From contig JAJDCZ010000023.1 in assembly GCA_029260555.1 (NCBI GenBank), positions 1-39,493 of the forward strand: a stretch of 39,493 nt of DNA, in the 5' to 3' direction. The number at the start of each line of letters is the position of its first letter. Position 1 is the stretch's first letter. Under the pieces are notes generated by a model. The model did not search any database and was not told where the DNA came from. It saw only the letters and a list, made by a program, of their open reading frames with translations. This DNA is from Phycisphaerales bacterium (GTDB lineage: Bacteria; Planctomycetota; Phycisphaerae; Phycisphaerales; UBA1924). A program made the position numbers and the translations under genes. Positions 28,383 through 37,096 of this stretch are shown here, one piece after another.

Positions 28383-29965
28383 AACTCACCCCCCACCCCA
28401 TCCACCCCTCCGACCCCACCCACCACGCGTCGAGTCACGATCACAGGCGTCAAACGATCCGCCCGCCGATCAAGTGCCTCTCGTGCAATCTTGACTTCAT
28501 CAAAATCAATCACACACACGCTGCCATCTTCTACTGTCAACTCCTGTTCTTGTTCATGTCCTTTGCCTGCCAGCAGAATCACATCGCCTTCACCTGCTTC
28601 ATCAAGCGTAAACTCAATCGCCTTTTTGCGATCCTGCTCCACATGCACCCTTTCCCGCTCATCCACAGGCACGCCTTGCATGATCTGCGCGATAATCGCC
28701 ATCGGATCTTCGCCGCGCGGGTTGTCTGATGTCACCACCACCCGATCAGCAAGCCTGGCTGCTGCAGCACCCATCCGTGCCCGCTTGGTCTGATCCTTTA
28801 ACCCGCCACATCCAAACACCACCCACAGCTGACCACTCGTTTCATCCATCGCCCGCCGAAGCGACCCGATCGCACTCGCCAGCCCGTCATCCGTATGCGC
28901 AAAGTCCACAAAAACCGCAGGCCCACCCTCAACCCCGCCGCCACCACACCCCCCGCACCCCACACGATCAAGCCTTCCCGTTGGACCCTTCACACCCGTC
29001 AAGCCACGCACCAACTGCTCACGATTCAGACCAAACGCTGCACACACCGTCGCAGCTTCAAGCACATTCATCGCATTATGCGCCCCAACCAGCCCCGTCT
29101 TCACACAAATCTCCCCCCACAACCCGATCAACTCCAGCTCCAGCGCATCAAGACCCTCGCCCACCACACGCACATCCCCACTCGTGCATTGCACCACCCG
29201 CCCTTTGCATCCACTCAGCATTGTTTCAGATGCAGGATCATCCACATTTACCACCGCAAGCCCCGCATCACTCAGCATGGCAAACAGCTTCGCCTTGGCC
29301 TGTGCATATGCCTCCATCGAGCCGTGGTAATCCTGATGATCGCCTGACAGATTCGTAAAAACCGCAACATCAAAATCAAGCCCCGCCACCCGACACTGAT
29401 CAAGCGCATGGCTCGACGCTTCCACAACCGCAACCTCATATCCCGCATCAACCATCAACCCAAGAGTCCGACTCACCTCGATCGCAGGCGGCGTCGTCAT
29501 CTCAGATGCTGCAATCTCAACCCCATCGTCAATCAAAACCGTACTGATCAACCCCGTCCGAACACCCGAACTTCTCAAAACCCTGTATATCAACTGCCCC
29601 GTCGTCGTCTTGCCATTGGTCCCCGTCACACCAATCACAAACAGCCTTTGCGAAGGATCACCAGACCAGCGCTCAGCAATCAACGCACACGCCCTGGGCA
29701 CATCAGCACACAAAATCACAGGCACCCCGCCTGCCTCCCCAACTATCGCATCATCAGTTGTCAGCACCGCTGCTGCTCCACGATCAATCGCCTCCGCTAC
29801 AAACGCCAAGCCATCAACCTGCGTCCCCCGCCTGGCAACAAACAACGAGCCCGGCAGCACAGTTCGGCTGTCTTCAGTCACATCACAAATCCGCACCGAT
29901 CGCCACGCCTCACCCGCAGGCTCAACCACCCCCTCAATACCCCGAGTTAGTGTTTCAAGCTTCAT
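28379..29965 (-). CDS. murE: UDP-N-acetylmuramoyl-L-alanyl-D-glutamate--2,6-diaminopimelate ligase (MurE)
   Basis: 528 aa from ATG 29965; GTG at 29986 is possible. Motifs are TEDSRTVLPGSLFVA, GVTGTNGKTTT (P-loop), TTPPAIEV, EASSHALDQCR, FTNLSGDHQDYHG, VGAHNAMNVLEA, VDFAHTDDGLASA and SDNPRGEDP. The DNPR motif selects meso-diaminopimelate, so the wall should be m-DAP type. This also says that this planctomycete makes peptidoglycan precursors. A cysteine/glycine-rich insertion (GCGGCGGGGVEGG) interrupts the usually short loop before VDxAHT, and the C-terminus has a GGVGG tail. The stop overlaps murF. Confidence 0.96.
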   Translation of the reverse strand: MKLETLTRGIEGVVEPAGEAWRSVRICDVTEDSRTVLPGSLFVARRGTQVDGLAFVAEAIDRGAAAVLTTDDAIVGEAGGVPVILCADVPRACALIAERWSGDPSQRLFVIGVTGTNGKTTTGQLIYRVLRSSGVRTGLISTVLIDDGVEIAASEMTTPPAIEVSRTLGLMVDAGYEVAVVEASSHALDQCRVAGLDFDVAVFTNLSGDHQDYHGSMEAYAQAKAKLFAMLSDAGLAVVNVDDPASETMLSGCKGRVVQCTSGDVRVVGEGLDALELELIGLWGEICVKTGLVGAHNAMNVLEAATVCAAFGLNREQLVRGLTGVKGPTGRLDRVGCGGCGGGGVEGGPAVFVDFAHTDDGLASAIGSLRRAMDETSGQLWVVFGCGGLKDQTKRARMGAAAARLADRVVVTSDNPRGEDPMAIIAQIMQGVPVDERERVHVEQDRKKAIEFTLDEAGEGDVILLAGKGHEQEQELTVEDGSVCVIDFDEVKIAREALDRRADRLTPVIVTRRVVGGVGGVDGVGGEL

Positions 29966-30092
29966 CGCCTGTCGCCCGCCATTCACTGCTTGCTACACAA
30001 CTCAACCACAGACTCCATCAAACACACCCACCCATGACTCTTTATCGCACCCGCACTCCACCAGCGAACACTTTTTCAACCACGCGACCAAC

Positions 30093-31250
30093 TCAAGGCA
30101 AAATCAACATCGCATCGCCATAGCTGTAAAACCGATAGTCTTTCTCGCACGCAAGAGCATACAACGCCTTGAGCCTTTCCACCCCGGATACCTGCCCTTG
30201 AACCTCCAAAAGAGCTGCGACCATCGCCATCAGCGTCGATCTGGGCAAATGAAAGTTCGTCAAAAGCCCTTCAACCCACCGCCACTCATACCCCGGCTGA
30301 ATCAAAAGCTTCGTTGCAACCCCCCCCCCCATCCCCCCCTTTCCAAACCCTCCCGCCCCAATCTCCTCCCCGCTTTCACACCTGATCGCGCATGACTCCA
30401 TCGCCCGCGCACTGGTCGTCCCCACTGCAATCACCCGTCCTTGCCTGGCAGACTCAATCCTCTGCACAGCCTCCCCCGTCACCGTACACCACTCTTCGTG
30501 CATCACATGGTCTTCCAGCGTCTCTGTTTCCACAGACCGAAATGTCCCCGTTGAAACATGAAGCACCACATCCGTCCGCTCAACACCCCCCGCCTTGAGT
30601 TCATCCATCAGCCCCGGCGAAAAATGAAGCCCCGCTGTCGGCGCAGCCACCGACCCCGCCTGCTGGGCATACACCGTCTGATACCGCTCCCTGTCGACCG
30701 ATTCCTCAACCCGCACTCCAGCATGCTTCCGCGCCCGCACAATATAAGGCGGCAACGGCGCCAACCCCACACACCCCAGCACCTCAACCGCCGGCTGCTG
30801 ACACACTTCCCCACCACGCTCCAGTACACGCACAATCCACCCACCCAGCTCTGAATCATCCCTCTTAATCAACTCAAGACCAAAACGCCCACCGCCCACA
30901 CCCCTCTCCCCAACGCCATCAAGCTCGATCCTGACACCAGGCCTCAGCCTCTTTGCCCGCAATAACACTCCCCACACCCCCGCCTCCCGCTCTTCAAGAA
31001 ACAATCCCTCAGCCCTTCCGCCCGTATCTCGCCTCACCCCCTGCAACCTCGCAGGCAAAACCCGCGTCGTGTTGAACACCAGCAAATCATCACGCTTCAA
31101 ATACCCCGGCAGATCCGACACCCGCACATGCTCCACCCGCTCTGGCTCACCCCTCCACACCACCATCAGCTTCGCATCTTCACGCTTCTGGCTCGGCTCT
31201 ACCGCGATACACCGCTCGGGCAGCTCATATTCAAGTTCATCAATCCGCAC
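30093..31250 (-). CDS. queA: S-adenosylmethionine:tRNA ribosyltransferase-isomerase (QueA)
   Basis: 385 aa enzyme transferring the ribosyl part of SAM to preQ1 in tRNA, forming epoxyqueuosine at wobble position 34. Motifs are YELPERCIAVEP, LLVFNTTRVLPARL, PPYI, RERYQTVYA, GSVAAPTAGLHF, LHVSTGTFR, HEEW, GTTSARAMES, LIQPGYEWRWVEGLLTNFHLPRSTLMAMV and YRFYSYGDAML. The frame is open to ATG 31364, but GTG 31250, with GGAG 7 nt before it, matches the family N-terminus. An insertion near residue 305 is coded by homopolymeric G tracts. murE starts 127 nt downstream of its stop in the same direction. Confidence 0.94.
   Translation of the reverse strand: MRIDELEYELPERCIAVEPSQKREDAKLMVVWRGEPERVEHVRVSDLPGYLKRDDLLVFNTTRVLPARLQGVRRDTGGRAEGLFLEEREAGVWGVLLRAKRLRPGVRIELDGVGERGVGGGRFGLELIKRDDSELGGWIVRVLERGGEVCQQPAVEVLGCVGLAPLPPYIVRARKHAGVRVEESVDRERYQTVYAQQAGSVAAPTAGLHFSPGLMDELKAGGVERTDVVLHVSTGTFRSVETETLEDHVMHEEWCTVTGEAVQRIESARQGRVIAVGTTSARAMESCAIRCESGEEIGAGGFGKGGMGGGVATKLLIQPGYEWRWVEGLLTNFHLPRSTLMAMVAALLEVQGQVSGVERLKALYALACEKDYRFYSYGDAMLILP
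30320..30339. repeat. Poly-C/poly-G tract (11 and 7 nt) inside queA
   Basis: On the plus strand 11 C, then AT, then 7 C. On the coding strand this is G7-AT-G11 and encodes a glycine run (KGGMGGGV) just upstream of the essential TKLLIQPGYEW block. A single-base slip here would truncate QueA. Confidence 0.85.
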
Positions 31251-31423
31251 GCTGTCGCTCCACCACCACGCACCATGTTGCTCAAATACCACACCCACCC
31301 GCCCGCCAATCCTGAGTGTTGCTCTCAAGCGACACTCAACCCGCCAGAATACTCCAAAATGCAATAACTATCGGACGCTTAGATTCTCGCCCTTCTGGTA
31401 TGTCATTTCCTTGTCATCAGGCG

Positions 31424-31825
31424 ATGGTAGGCCCGACCTCCAACTCGTCGAACTTCCCCTCCTACATCGCTCAACCCCTGCGCGTTGAGCCTGTCCATCA
31501 ATCCACACTGGATCACCCTGCCGGTTCTCTGGGCTGTCGCACCCACTGCCGCCCGCTCATCACCCAGCGCTTTGACGAGTTCATCGAGCAGGAAAACCTC
31601 AACCCCGCACCCGGCCAAATCAGACTCCGCCTCACACCCGAGCAACCCTCCTTCCGACCCCCAGGCTTAACAGCCCCCCTGCCCACGCACAAGCCATCAC
31701 CCTCATTGCCCAAGCTTGGCGATGTCTCTCCAACCACTCCCCCCTCAAAACCTCAGCCTCTGGCTGAAAAACGCATCTACGAAAACCGCATCGCCACCGG
31801 CGAGATCATCGATATCTTCGCCTGA
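31424..31825 (+). CDS. Short Pro-rich hypothetical protein
   Basis: 133 aa from ATG 31424 (alternative ATG 31400). No signal peptide or TM segment. The N-terminus is VGPTSNSSNFPSYIAQPLRV, the middle is Pro-rich, and the C-terminus is EKRIYENRIATGEIIDIFA. The final 'Y-x(4)-ATG-x(2)-ID' pattern recalls small Phycisphaerae hypothetical proteins, but I cannot name a family. Support for a real gene: it is divergent from queA with 173 nt between, and its stop is followed by the same 36-nt repeat at the same distance as the lexA stop. Ribosome-binding site weak. Could be spurious. Confidence 0.45.
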   Translation: MVGPTSNSSNFPSYIAQPLRVEPVHQSTLDHPAGSLGCRTHCRPLITQRFDEFIEQENLNPAPGQIRLRLTPEQPSFRPPGLTAPLPTHKPSPSLPKLGDVSPTTPPSKPQPLAEKRIYENRIATGEIIDIFA

Positions 31826-31845
31826 TACATCACACCAACCAAAGT

Positions 31846-31881
31846 CTCACAAACGAGCCGCGACCGTAAGGGAGCGATCTT
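31846..31881 (+). repeat. Interspersed 36-nt repeat, copy 1
   Basis: Matches the copy at 34415-34450 at 34 of 36 positions (core CGAGCCGCGACCGT then AGGGAGCGATCTT). It begins 20 nt after the stop of the short hypothetical gene. The complement translates as SLPHGRGS, a peptide I recall from spurious planctomycete ORFs, which suggests a genome-wide intergenic repeat family. Confidence 0.75.
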
Positions 31882-31932
31882 AGCTTTCCCCTCCAAGCCT
31901 CCAAACAAAACCAAAACTCCCCTGTCGGTTTC

Positions 31933-31941
31933 TGCTATACT
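31933..31941 (+). promoter_or_regulatory. Extended -10 promoter element of dprA
   Basis: TGCTATACT (TGn plus TATACT) ends 7 nt before the dprA ATG at 31949. Transcription would begin at or next to the start codon, and no ribosome-binding site lies between. No good -35 is visible, as allowed for extended -10 promoters. Confidence 0.45.
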
Positions 31942-31948
31942 CCCCTCC

Positions 31949-33094
31949 ATGCAGACCATCAGCCTTGAAACCCAAAGCCTGCTCAGGCTCACGCTCACGC
32001 CAGGCATCGGACCCATCAACTCACGCAAACTCATCCACCACCTCGGCTCCCCTGACGCTGTCCTCGCGGCATCACGCGATCAACTCGAAAAGATCCCCGG
32101 CATCGGTCCCAAGCGTGCAGCCGCCATCGCCTCGACCAAAAAAACCGACTCGCAAGTCAAAAAAGAACTCCAACTCGCCAGCAACCTCAGCGTTCACATC
32201 GTCAGTCTTGACGACCCTGCCTACCCCCCACTCCTCCGCGAACTGCCCGACGCACCCCTCATCCTCTACATCAAAGGCGAGCCAGACTTTACAACTCAAG
32301 ACCGCTTCCCCGTCGCAATCGTTGGCTCACGCAAATGCTCCGCCTATGGCTTTGAACAAGCACAACGCTTTGCTTCCAGCCTCGCAACCCGAGGCATCAC
32401 CATCATCTCAGGCGGCGCCCGAGGCATTGACTCCGCTTCGCATCTCGCTGCATTGAACTCACAAGGACGAACCATCGCCGTCATGGGCTGTGGCCTTGCT
32501 GTCTGCTACCCACCAGAAAATCAGCCCCTCTACGACCGCATCTGCGACAACAACCAGGGTGCCATCGTTTCTGAACTCCCACTCAACACCGAGCCCGATG
32601 CCAAAAACTTCCCCGGCCGAAACCGCCTCATCTCAGGCATAAGCCTCGGCGTGCTCGTCATCGAAGCAGCCATTCGCTCCGGCGCCCTCATCACCGCTCG
32701 CATCGCTGTCGAAGATCATGGCCGGGATGTCATGGCTCTGCCCGCCCGCGTCGACAACCCCTGCGCCCAAGGCTCACTGGACCTCCTCAAACAAGGTGCG
32801 GCAGCCCTCGTCACCGAACCCGCCGATGTCATCAACCAGCTCGAAGCCCCAGCACATCACACCCACCTCGGCACCCACCCTTCACGCTATGCCATCACCT
32901 CACCTGCACCACTCTCACACGCCGGACTCAACTCGCTACAAATTGCCATCCTTGATCAGCTTGATAAACCCCGAACCATCGACGAACTCGCCAGTTCGCT
33001 CGACCAACCCGCAGGCAAACTCCGAAGCCAAACCACCATTCTCGAAATTCGCAGGCTCCTCATCAGAAAAGGTCCACACCTGCAAAAAGCCTGA
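31949..33094 (+). CDS. dprA: DNA-processing protein DprA
   Basis: 381 aa. The N-terminal helix-hairpin-helix region has LTPGIGPINSRKLI and IPGIGPKRAAAIA. The Rossmann-fold DprA core has FPVAIVGSRKCSAYG, ISGGARGIDSASH, VMGCGLAVCYPPEN, FPGRNRLISGIS and ARIAVEDHGRDVMALPA. A C-terminal winged-helix domain (residues about 325-381) completes it. DprA loads RecA on incoming single-stranded DNA during natural transformation and also occurs in non-competent bacteria. It is probably translated from a nearly leaderless mRNA. lexA lies 687 nt downstream. Confidence 0.96.
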   Translation: MQTISLETQSLLRLTLTPGIGPINSRKLIHHLGSPDAVLAASRDQLEKIPGIGPKRAAAIASTKKTDSQVKKELQLASNLSVHIVSLDDPAYPPLLRELPDAPLILYIKGEPDFTTQDRFPVAIVGSRKCSAYGFEQAQRFASSLATRGITIISGGARGIDSASHLAALNSQGRTIAVMGCGLAVCYPPENQPLYDRICDNNQGAIVSELPLNTEPDAKNFPGRNRLISGISLGVLVIEAAIRSGALITARIAVEDHGRDVMALPARVDNPCAQGSLDLLKQGAAALVTEPADVINQLEAPAHHTHLGTHPSRYAITSPAPLSHAGLNSLQIAILDQLDKPRTIDELASSLDQPAGKLRSQTTILEIRRLLIRKGPHLQKA

Positions 33095-33780
33095 TTCTCA
33101 AATTTGTGGCATTTCCTTCCACGAACACAAAAACCCCCCACTTTTTGCAGTATTCAGCTCTCATGCGACACAATTTTGTGGTATTGTGATCAATGATCCG
33201 GTTTTTATCAGACTCAACAAATGGTTGTCAAAAACTGAATAGAACACAGACATTTATGCCGATAGAGCTTGCCGTGCGGATATTGATATGCTATCGTCAC
33301 CCGAACAGCAGGCCAAACCAATGAAGATTCTGACTCCCTGTCTTCCAAACATTCCAACCTGGCTGAGCAACTTGCGCGCAATGAATCGCTGTGCTCTGGT
33401 CATGGGTCGTTCACTTGGATGGCTTTTTTATCAGCGCGATGTTGCTGGGGAACATTCCTGCCAACAACGCTGTAAAGCTTCCATCAGCCCTGTTGTTCAA
33501 CTTGGACCCGGAGGCCGATACCTCGAGCAATACTTTGCTCATGATGGCACCATCGTTCAACAACTTGCCGAATCATGCAACTCTGAAACTCAAACACAGG
33601 CAGTTGCAACGAACCCTGTGCTTTCAAGGCTCGCGCTTTCCAGACTTCTAAACCAGCAGGCTCAAACGCTGGGACGCTGTCTGGCATCGTCGGGCTTCTC
33701 CGCACGCACGCGTATGACCACAAGACATAAAACCAGGCCTTGCCTCAGTTGGCGGGCGCCGATGATGGAGGACTCAAACC
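33095..33780. other. 686-nt stretch between dprA and lexA without a convincing gene
   Basis: Three overlapping open frames exist. The longest (ATG 33288) runs about 200 nt into lexA in the wrong frame, and none resembles a known family, so I annotate no gene. Visible structure: AATTTGTGG-type repeats near 33105 and 33174, and the inverted repeat listed separately. The stretch probably carries the lexA promoter and its control sites, and perhaps gene remnants or an sRNA. Confidence 0.5.
33169..33188. promoter_or_regulatory. Inverted repeat CACAAT-N8-ATTGTG upstream of lexA
   Basis: Six-base arms with an 8-nt spacer (TTTGTGGT). The spacer motif TTTGTGGTATT also occurs as TTTGTGGCATT at 33101-33111. 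It could be an operator, but it lies about 590 nt before lexA, and LexA boxes of this lineage are unknown to me. Confidence 0.25.
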
Positions 33781-34395
33781 ATGAATCTGACACCCAAACA
33801 ACTTCGCATTCTCAAACTGATCCGGGACTGGCGTGTTCGCTATGGCTATTCCCCGACGATGCAGGAACTGGCCGACGAAATCGGCGTCAGCAAAGTCACC
33901 GTGTTCGAGCATGTCGAAGCCCTCATCAAAAAGGGCGCGCTCTCGCGCGAAGCCAACAAGGCTCGCTCTTTGTCCATCGCTGAAGGCATCGCGGTTCCTG
34001 ATGAATCCAGGCCTTACAAGTTCCCCCTCGTCGGCAAAATCGCTGCGGGCTATCCCATCGAAAAAGTCGCTGATGTCGACGAGATCGACCTGACCGATAT
34101 CCTCGGCACCACCTCAGACTCCGGCAACTCCACCTTCGCCCTCCGCGTCGAAGGCGATTCCATGCGCGATGAAGGCATCCTCGATGGCGATTACATCCTC
34201 GTCGAACGCACCGAAGTCCCCCGCAACGGCGACCGCGTCGTCGCACTCTTGCCCGATGGCGAATCCACACTCAAAACCTTCTTCAAAGAAGAAGACCACA
34301 TCCGCCTTCAACCCGCCAACCCCGACTTTGAACCCATCCGCGTCAAGTTCTGCCAGATCCAGGGCATCGTACGAGGCGTCATCCGTAGATACTGA
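33781..34395 (+). CDS. lexA: LexA repressor (SOS regulator)
   Basis: 204 aa. The N-terminal winged helix (about 1-65) has SPTMQELADEIGVSKVTVF as recognition region. Then follow the Ala89-Gly90 scissile bond in KIAAGYPIE, catalytic Ser127 in VEGDSMRDEGI and Lys165 in STLKTFF, the full set for RecA*-stimulated self-cleavage. It represses DNA-damage genes. GGAGG lies 9 nt before the ATG and settles the start. The clearest palindromic candidates found near it do not match the E. coli or Bacillus SOS boxes. It converges on rnr. Confidence 0.97.
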   Translation: MNLTPKQLRILKLIRDWRVRYGYSPTMQELADEIGVSKVTVFEHVEALIKKGALSREANKARSLSIAEGIAVPDESRPYKFPLVGKIAAGYPIEKVADVDEIDLTDILGTTSDSGNSTFALRVEGDSMRDEGILDGDYILVERTEVPRNGDRVVALLPDGESTLKTFFKEEDHIRLQPANPDFEPIRVKFCQIQGIVRGVIRRY

Positions 34396-34414
34396 TTGAT
34401 CAATATCAGTCAAA

Positions 34415-34450
34415 CTCATAAACGAGCCGCGACCGTGAGGGAGCGATCTT
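34415..34450 (+). repeat. Interspersed 36-nt repeat, copy 2
   Basis: Same element as at 31846-31881 with two substitutions, same strand, starting 19 nt after the lexA stop. Position directly after a stop codon in both cases suggests a 3'-UTR role or an insertion preference. Confidence 0.75.
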
Positions 34451-34525
34451 CTTTCAACAGACGCGCCCTTAAAAGCAAAGTCTGCACGCTCTAAACACAC
34501 AGGCACCTGCCGATTTTCTGTGCGT

Positions 34526-37006
34526 CTACTTCTTCTTTTTCTTCTTCCGGTTATCGCGGTAGTCCGTCTTTCCGCGATCGCGGGATTTACTTTTGCGGTT
34601 TCGCCGCTGGCCGCCTGGTTTCTTCACTGAGCCAAACCCTGCGCCCCCGCCTTCGCCGACCCCGCCTCCGATGTCGCTGCCCAGTGTCAGTGCTGGCTTT
34701 TTAGACTTGCCCGCAGCTCGGCCCGCAGCGTCGGCAATCGTCAGATCAAGCTCGCGCCTTTCCATATCCACCCCGGCGATCATCACCGTGACCAAATCGC
34801 CCATGGAAAACGATCGACCCGAAGCCTGATCCACAATCGACCCGCTCTTTGAGTCGTGCCTCCAGTTGGGTCTGGCATTGTCACGGGTAACATCGCCAGG
34901 CATGTCGGAGGTTTTGATAAACCCGTCGATCAGATATTTGTCGATCTGCACGAATAGCCCGCGCGGGTTGCATCCTGTCACCACGCCTTGGAAAACCTCG
35001 CCGATCTTTGTCTCCAGCAGCTGAAGCACCAGGAACTTGCGCAGCTCACGCTCGCCATCTGTCGCGTTCTGCTCCCGGCCAGTGCAATGCCTGCCCACTT
35101 TCATCAGATCCTGCTGATCCGGCAGCCGATCTCGCAACTTTGCCCCAATGGCTTTCACTTCCCGCTCATTCCTCGGCGGCTTTGACCCATTTTCCGTCAA
35201 CTCAAGATACGCAGCCAGCGCCCGATGCACCGTCAGATCCGGATAGCGCCGAATCGGGCTGGTAAAGTGCGCATACGCTTCAGATGCCAGCGCAAAGTGC
35301 CCGATTAATGCTGGCGAATACTCAGCCTTGGTCAGTGTACGCAACACCGCCATGTGCACAGCCCGTGCTGCGGGCTTGCCTCGTGTGGAATCAAGAAGCC
35401 CCTGCATCTCTTCACGACTGGGGTTCTTGGGAATCACAAACCCCGCAACCCGCGCCACCTGACGCATCTCATCAACATCACCAGGCGTCGGCTCTGGATG
35501 AATCCTTCGAATCAAAGGCACTTCCAGCTTCTCAAACAGCGACCCCAGCACCTCGTTGGCTTCAACCATGAACATTTCAATGATGGTGTGCGTAAACGCA
35601 TCGTCTTCAGGTTCTGCGTCTATCACCTTGCCTTCATCATCAAAGATCAGCTCTGCATCGGGAAGCTCGAGTGAGATCATCCCCGCCTGGTGCCTGCGCT
35701 TTTTAATCACCCGCGCCAGGTCGTTCATCATCTTCACCGTTGCGATCAACTCAGGCGTATACGCCGGCTCGGTGCGTGCCTGACGCCTGGCTTCTTCGGG
35801 ATCGCCGTCAATGAGCGCCTGAGCTTCAAGATAGGTCATGCGTTTGGCGGATTTGATAATCGTGGCTGCAGCCCCTCGAGCCTTGACCCGCCCCCTGGTG
35901 TCATAACGAATGATCGCGGTCTTGCAAAACCGGGGCACGCCTTCCTGCAAAGAACAAATGCCATTAGACAAGACCTCAGGCAACATCGGAATCACCAGCC
36001 GAGGCAGGTACACACTGTTGCCACGGTCCATCGCTTCAACATCAAGCCTTGACCCAGGTGCAATAAAATGCGCCACATCTGCGATATGCACCGCCAGCTC
36101 CCACCCGCCATCGTCGAGCTTGCGAATCGAAATCGCATCGTCATAATCCTTGGCATCAGGCGGATCGATCGTGCATACAAAACGATCCGTCCAATCCTCC
36201 CGCCCGGTCAAGGCTTCATTGCCTCGCTCTAAAAAACCCGCGATCTGTTCTTCAAAATCATGCGAGGCATCCCGGGCTTCATCCACACAAGCAGGGGGAA
36301 ACTCCGTGCTGGGCAGGCTGTACGCTGCAATGACAGCTTCAGTCTCAACATCAGGCCGACCCGCTTCACCCAGCACCTTTGTAATCACACCCTCCCCAAG
36401 CATGTCCCCCTCGGGATATTCCACCAGCTCAAAGACAACCTTGATCCCTTCACGCGCGTTCTTTGCTTCAGCATCACGGATCACCACCGGATCAGAGAGC
36501 TGCCTGCCATCGGGATACGCAAGCCATTGATGCCCTCGTTTGGTCAACTCACCCGTATAGGCACTGCGTTTGCGCTCCAGCACTTCCATCACACGACCCA
36601 CGAATCCGCTCTGGCCCCCGCCTCTGGCTCCGCCACCCTTGCGCCGTTTATCGCGCATCACCTGCACGCGCACGGTATCGCCTGACAGGGCATCAAGCGT
36701 TTCTTGTTCAGGCACGAACAGGTCGCCCTCGCGCACCACCTGCTCTGGCACCACAAAGCCAAACCCGCCCCGTGCTTTGCGAAACTCGCCGACGATTTCT
36801 CCATCGCTATCGCCATAGGAAGGCAAGATCACCTTGCCCGAAGCGGTGACAACAATCACCCCCTGGCTGACGAGCGTTTTGACAGCTTGAGCAAAGCCCT
36901 CAGCGCTCTCAAAGCCAAGATCCTCAGCCAGTGCATCGACAGCAGCAGGTTCATAGGTTTCGTGTTGAAGATGCCCCAGAAGCCGCTGCTTATAGCGTGA
37001 AATCAT
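34526..37006 (-). CDS. rnr: Ribonuclease R
   Basis: 826 aa 3'-5' exoribonuclease. An N-terminal winged helix (RYKQRLLGHLQHETYEP) is followed by cold-shock domains (GEFRKARGGFGFVVPE, DLFVP). The RNB catalytic domain has CTIDPPDAKDYDDAISI, whose Asp cluster binds Mg, and SPIRRYPDL. An S1 domain (GEVFQGVVTGCNPRGLFVQ) precedes a basic tail ending in six Lys. It degrades structured RNA. The frame is open to 37090, but ATG 37006 with GGAAGG 6 nt upstream fits the family N-terminus. It follows the SDR gene by 90 nt. Confidence 0.96.
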   Translation of the reverse strand: MISRYKQRLLGHLQHETYEPAAVDALAEDLGFESAEGFAQAVKTLVSQGVIVVTASGKVILPSYGDSDGEIVGEFRKARGGFGFVVPEQVVREGDLFVPEQETLDALSGDTVRVQVMRDKRRKGGGARGGGQSGFVGRVMEVLERKRSAYTGELTKRGHQWLAYPDGRQLSDPVVIRDAEAKNAREGIKVVFELVEYPEGDMLGEGVITKVLGEAGRPDVETEAVIAAYSLPSTEFPPACVDEARDASHDFEEQIAGFLERGNEALTGREDWTDRFVCTIDPPDAKDYDDAISIRKLDDGGWELAVHIADVAHFIAPGSRLDVEAMDRGNSVYLPRLVIPMLPEVLSNGICSLQEGVPRFCKTAIIRYDTRGRVKARGAAATIIKSAKRMTYLEAQALIDGDPEEARRQARTEPAYTPELIATVKMMNDLARVIKKRRHQAGMISLELPDAELIFDDEGKVIDAEPEDDAFTHTIIEMFMVEANEVLGSLFEKLEVPLIRRIHPEPTPGDVDEMRQVARVAGFVIPKNPSREEMQGLLDSTRGKPAARAVHMAVLRTLTKAEYSPALIGHFALASEAYAHFTSPIRRYPDLTVHRALAAYLELTENGSKPPRNEREVKAIGAKLRDRLPDQQDLMKVGRHCTGREQNATDGERELRKFLVLQLLETKIGEVFQGVVTGCNPRGLFVQIDKYLIDGFIKTSDMPGDVTRDNARPNWRHDSKSGSIVDQASGRSFSMGDLVTVMIAGVDMERRELDLTIADAAGRAAGKSKKPALTLGSDIGGGVGEGGGAGFGSVKKPGGQRRNRKSKSRDRGKTDYRDNRKKKKKK

Positions 37007-37096
37007 CGTGTACCTTCCCGTGCATCGCGCACGAGTCTCATCAAGTGACCTGGCAGATCGCACGAACTCAAATGCACTGCATGTTTCCAAATCATT

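Noticed and set aside
30681..30700. Third copy of the 36-nt repeat (CCGCTCCCTGTCGACCG)
   Set aside because: Only partial similarity and located inside queA coding sequence.
33288..33983. 231-aa frame overlapping the lexA start
   Set aside because: Runs about 200 nt into lexA out of frame and has no recognisable family; lexA has a strong GGAGG and complete motifs.
34453..34525. GGCA/TGCC hairpin after rnr as terminator
   Set aside because: The stem is imperfect and only a short T-run follows; not strong enough to annotate.
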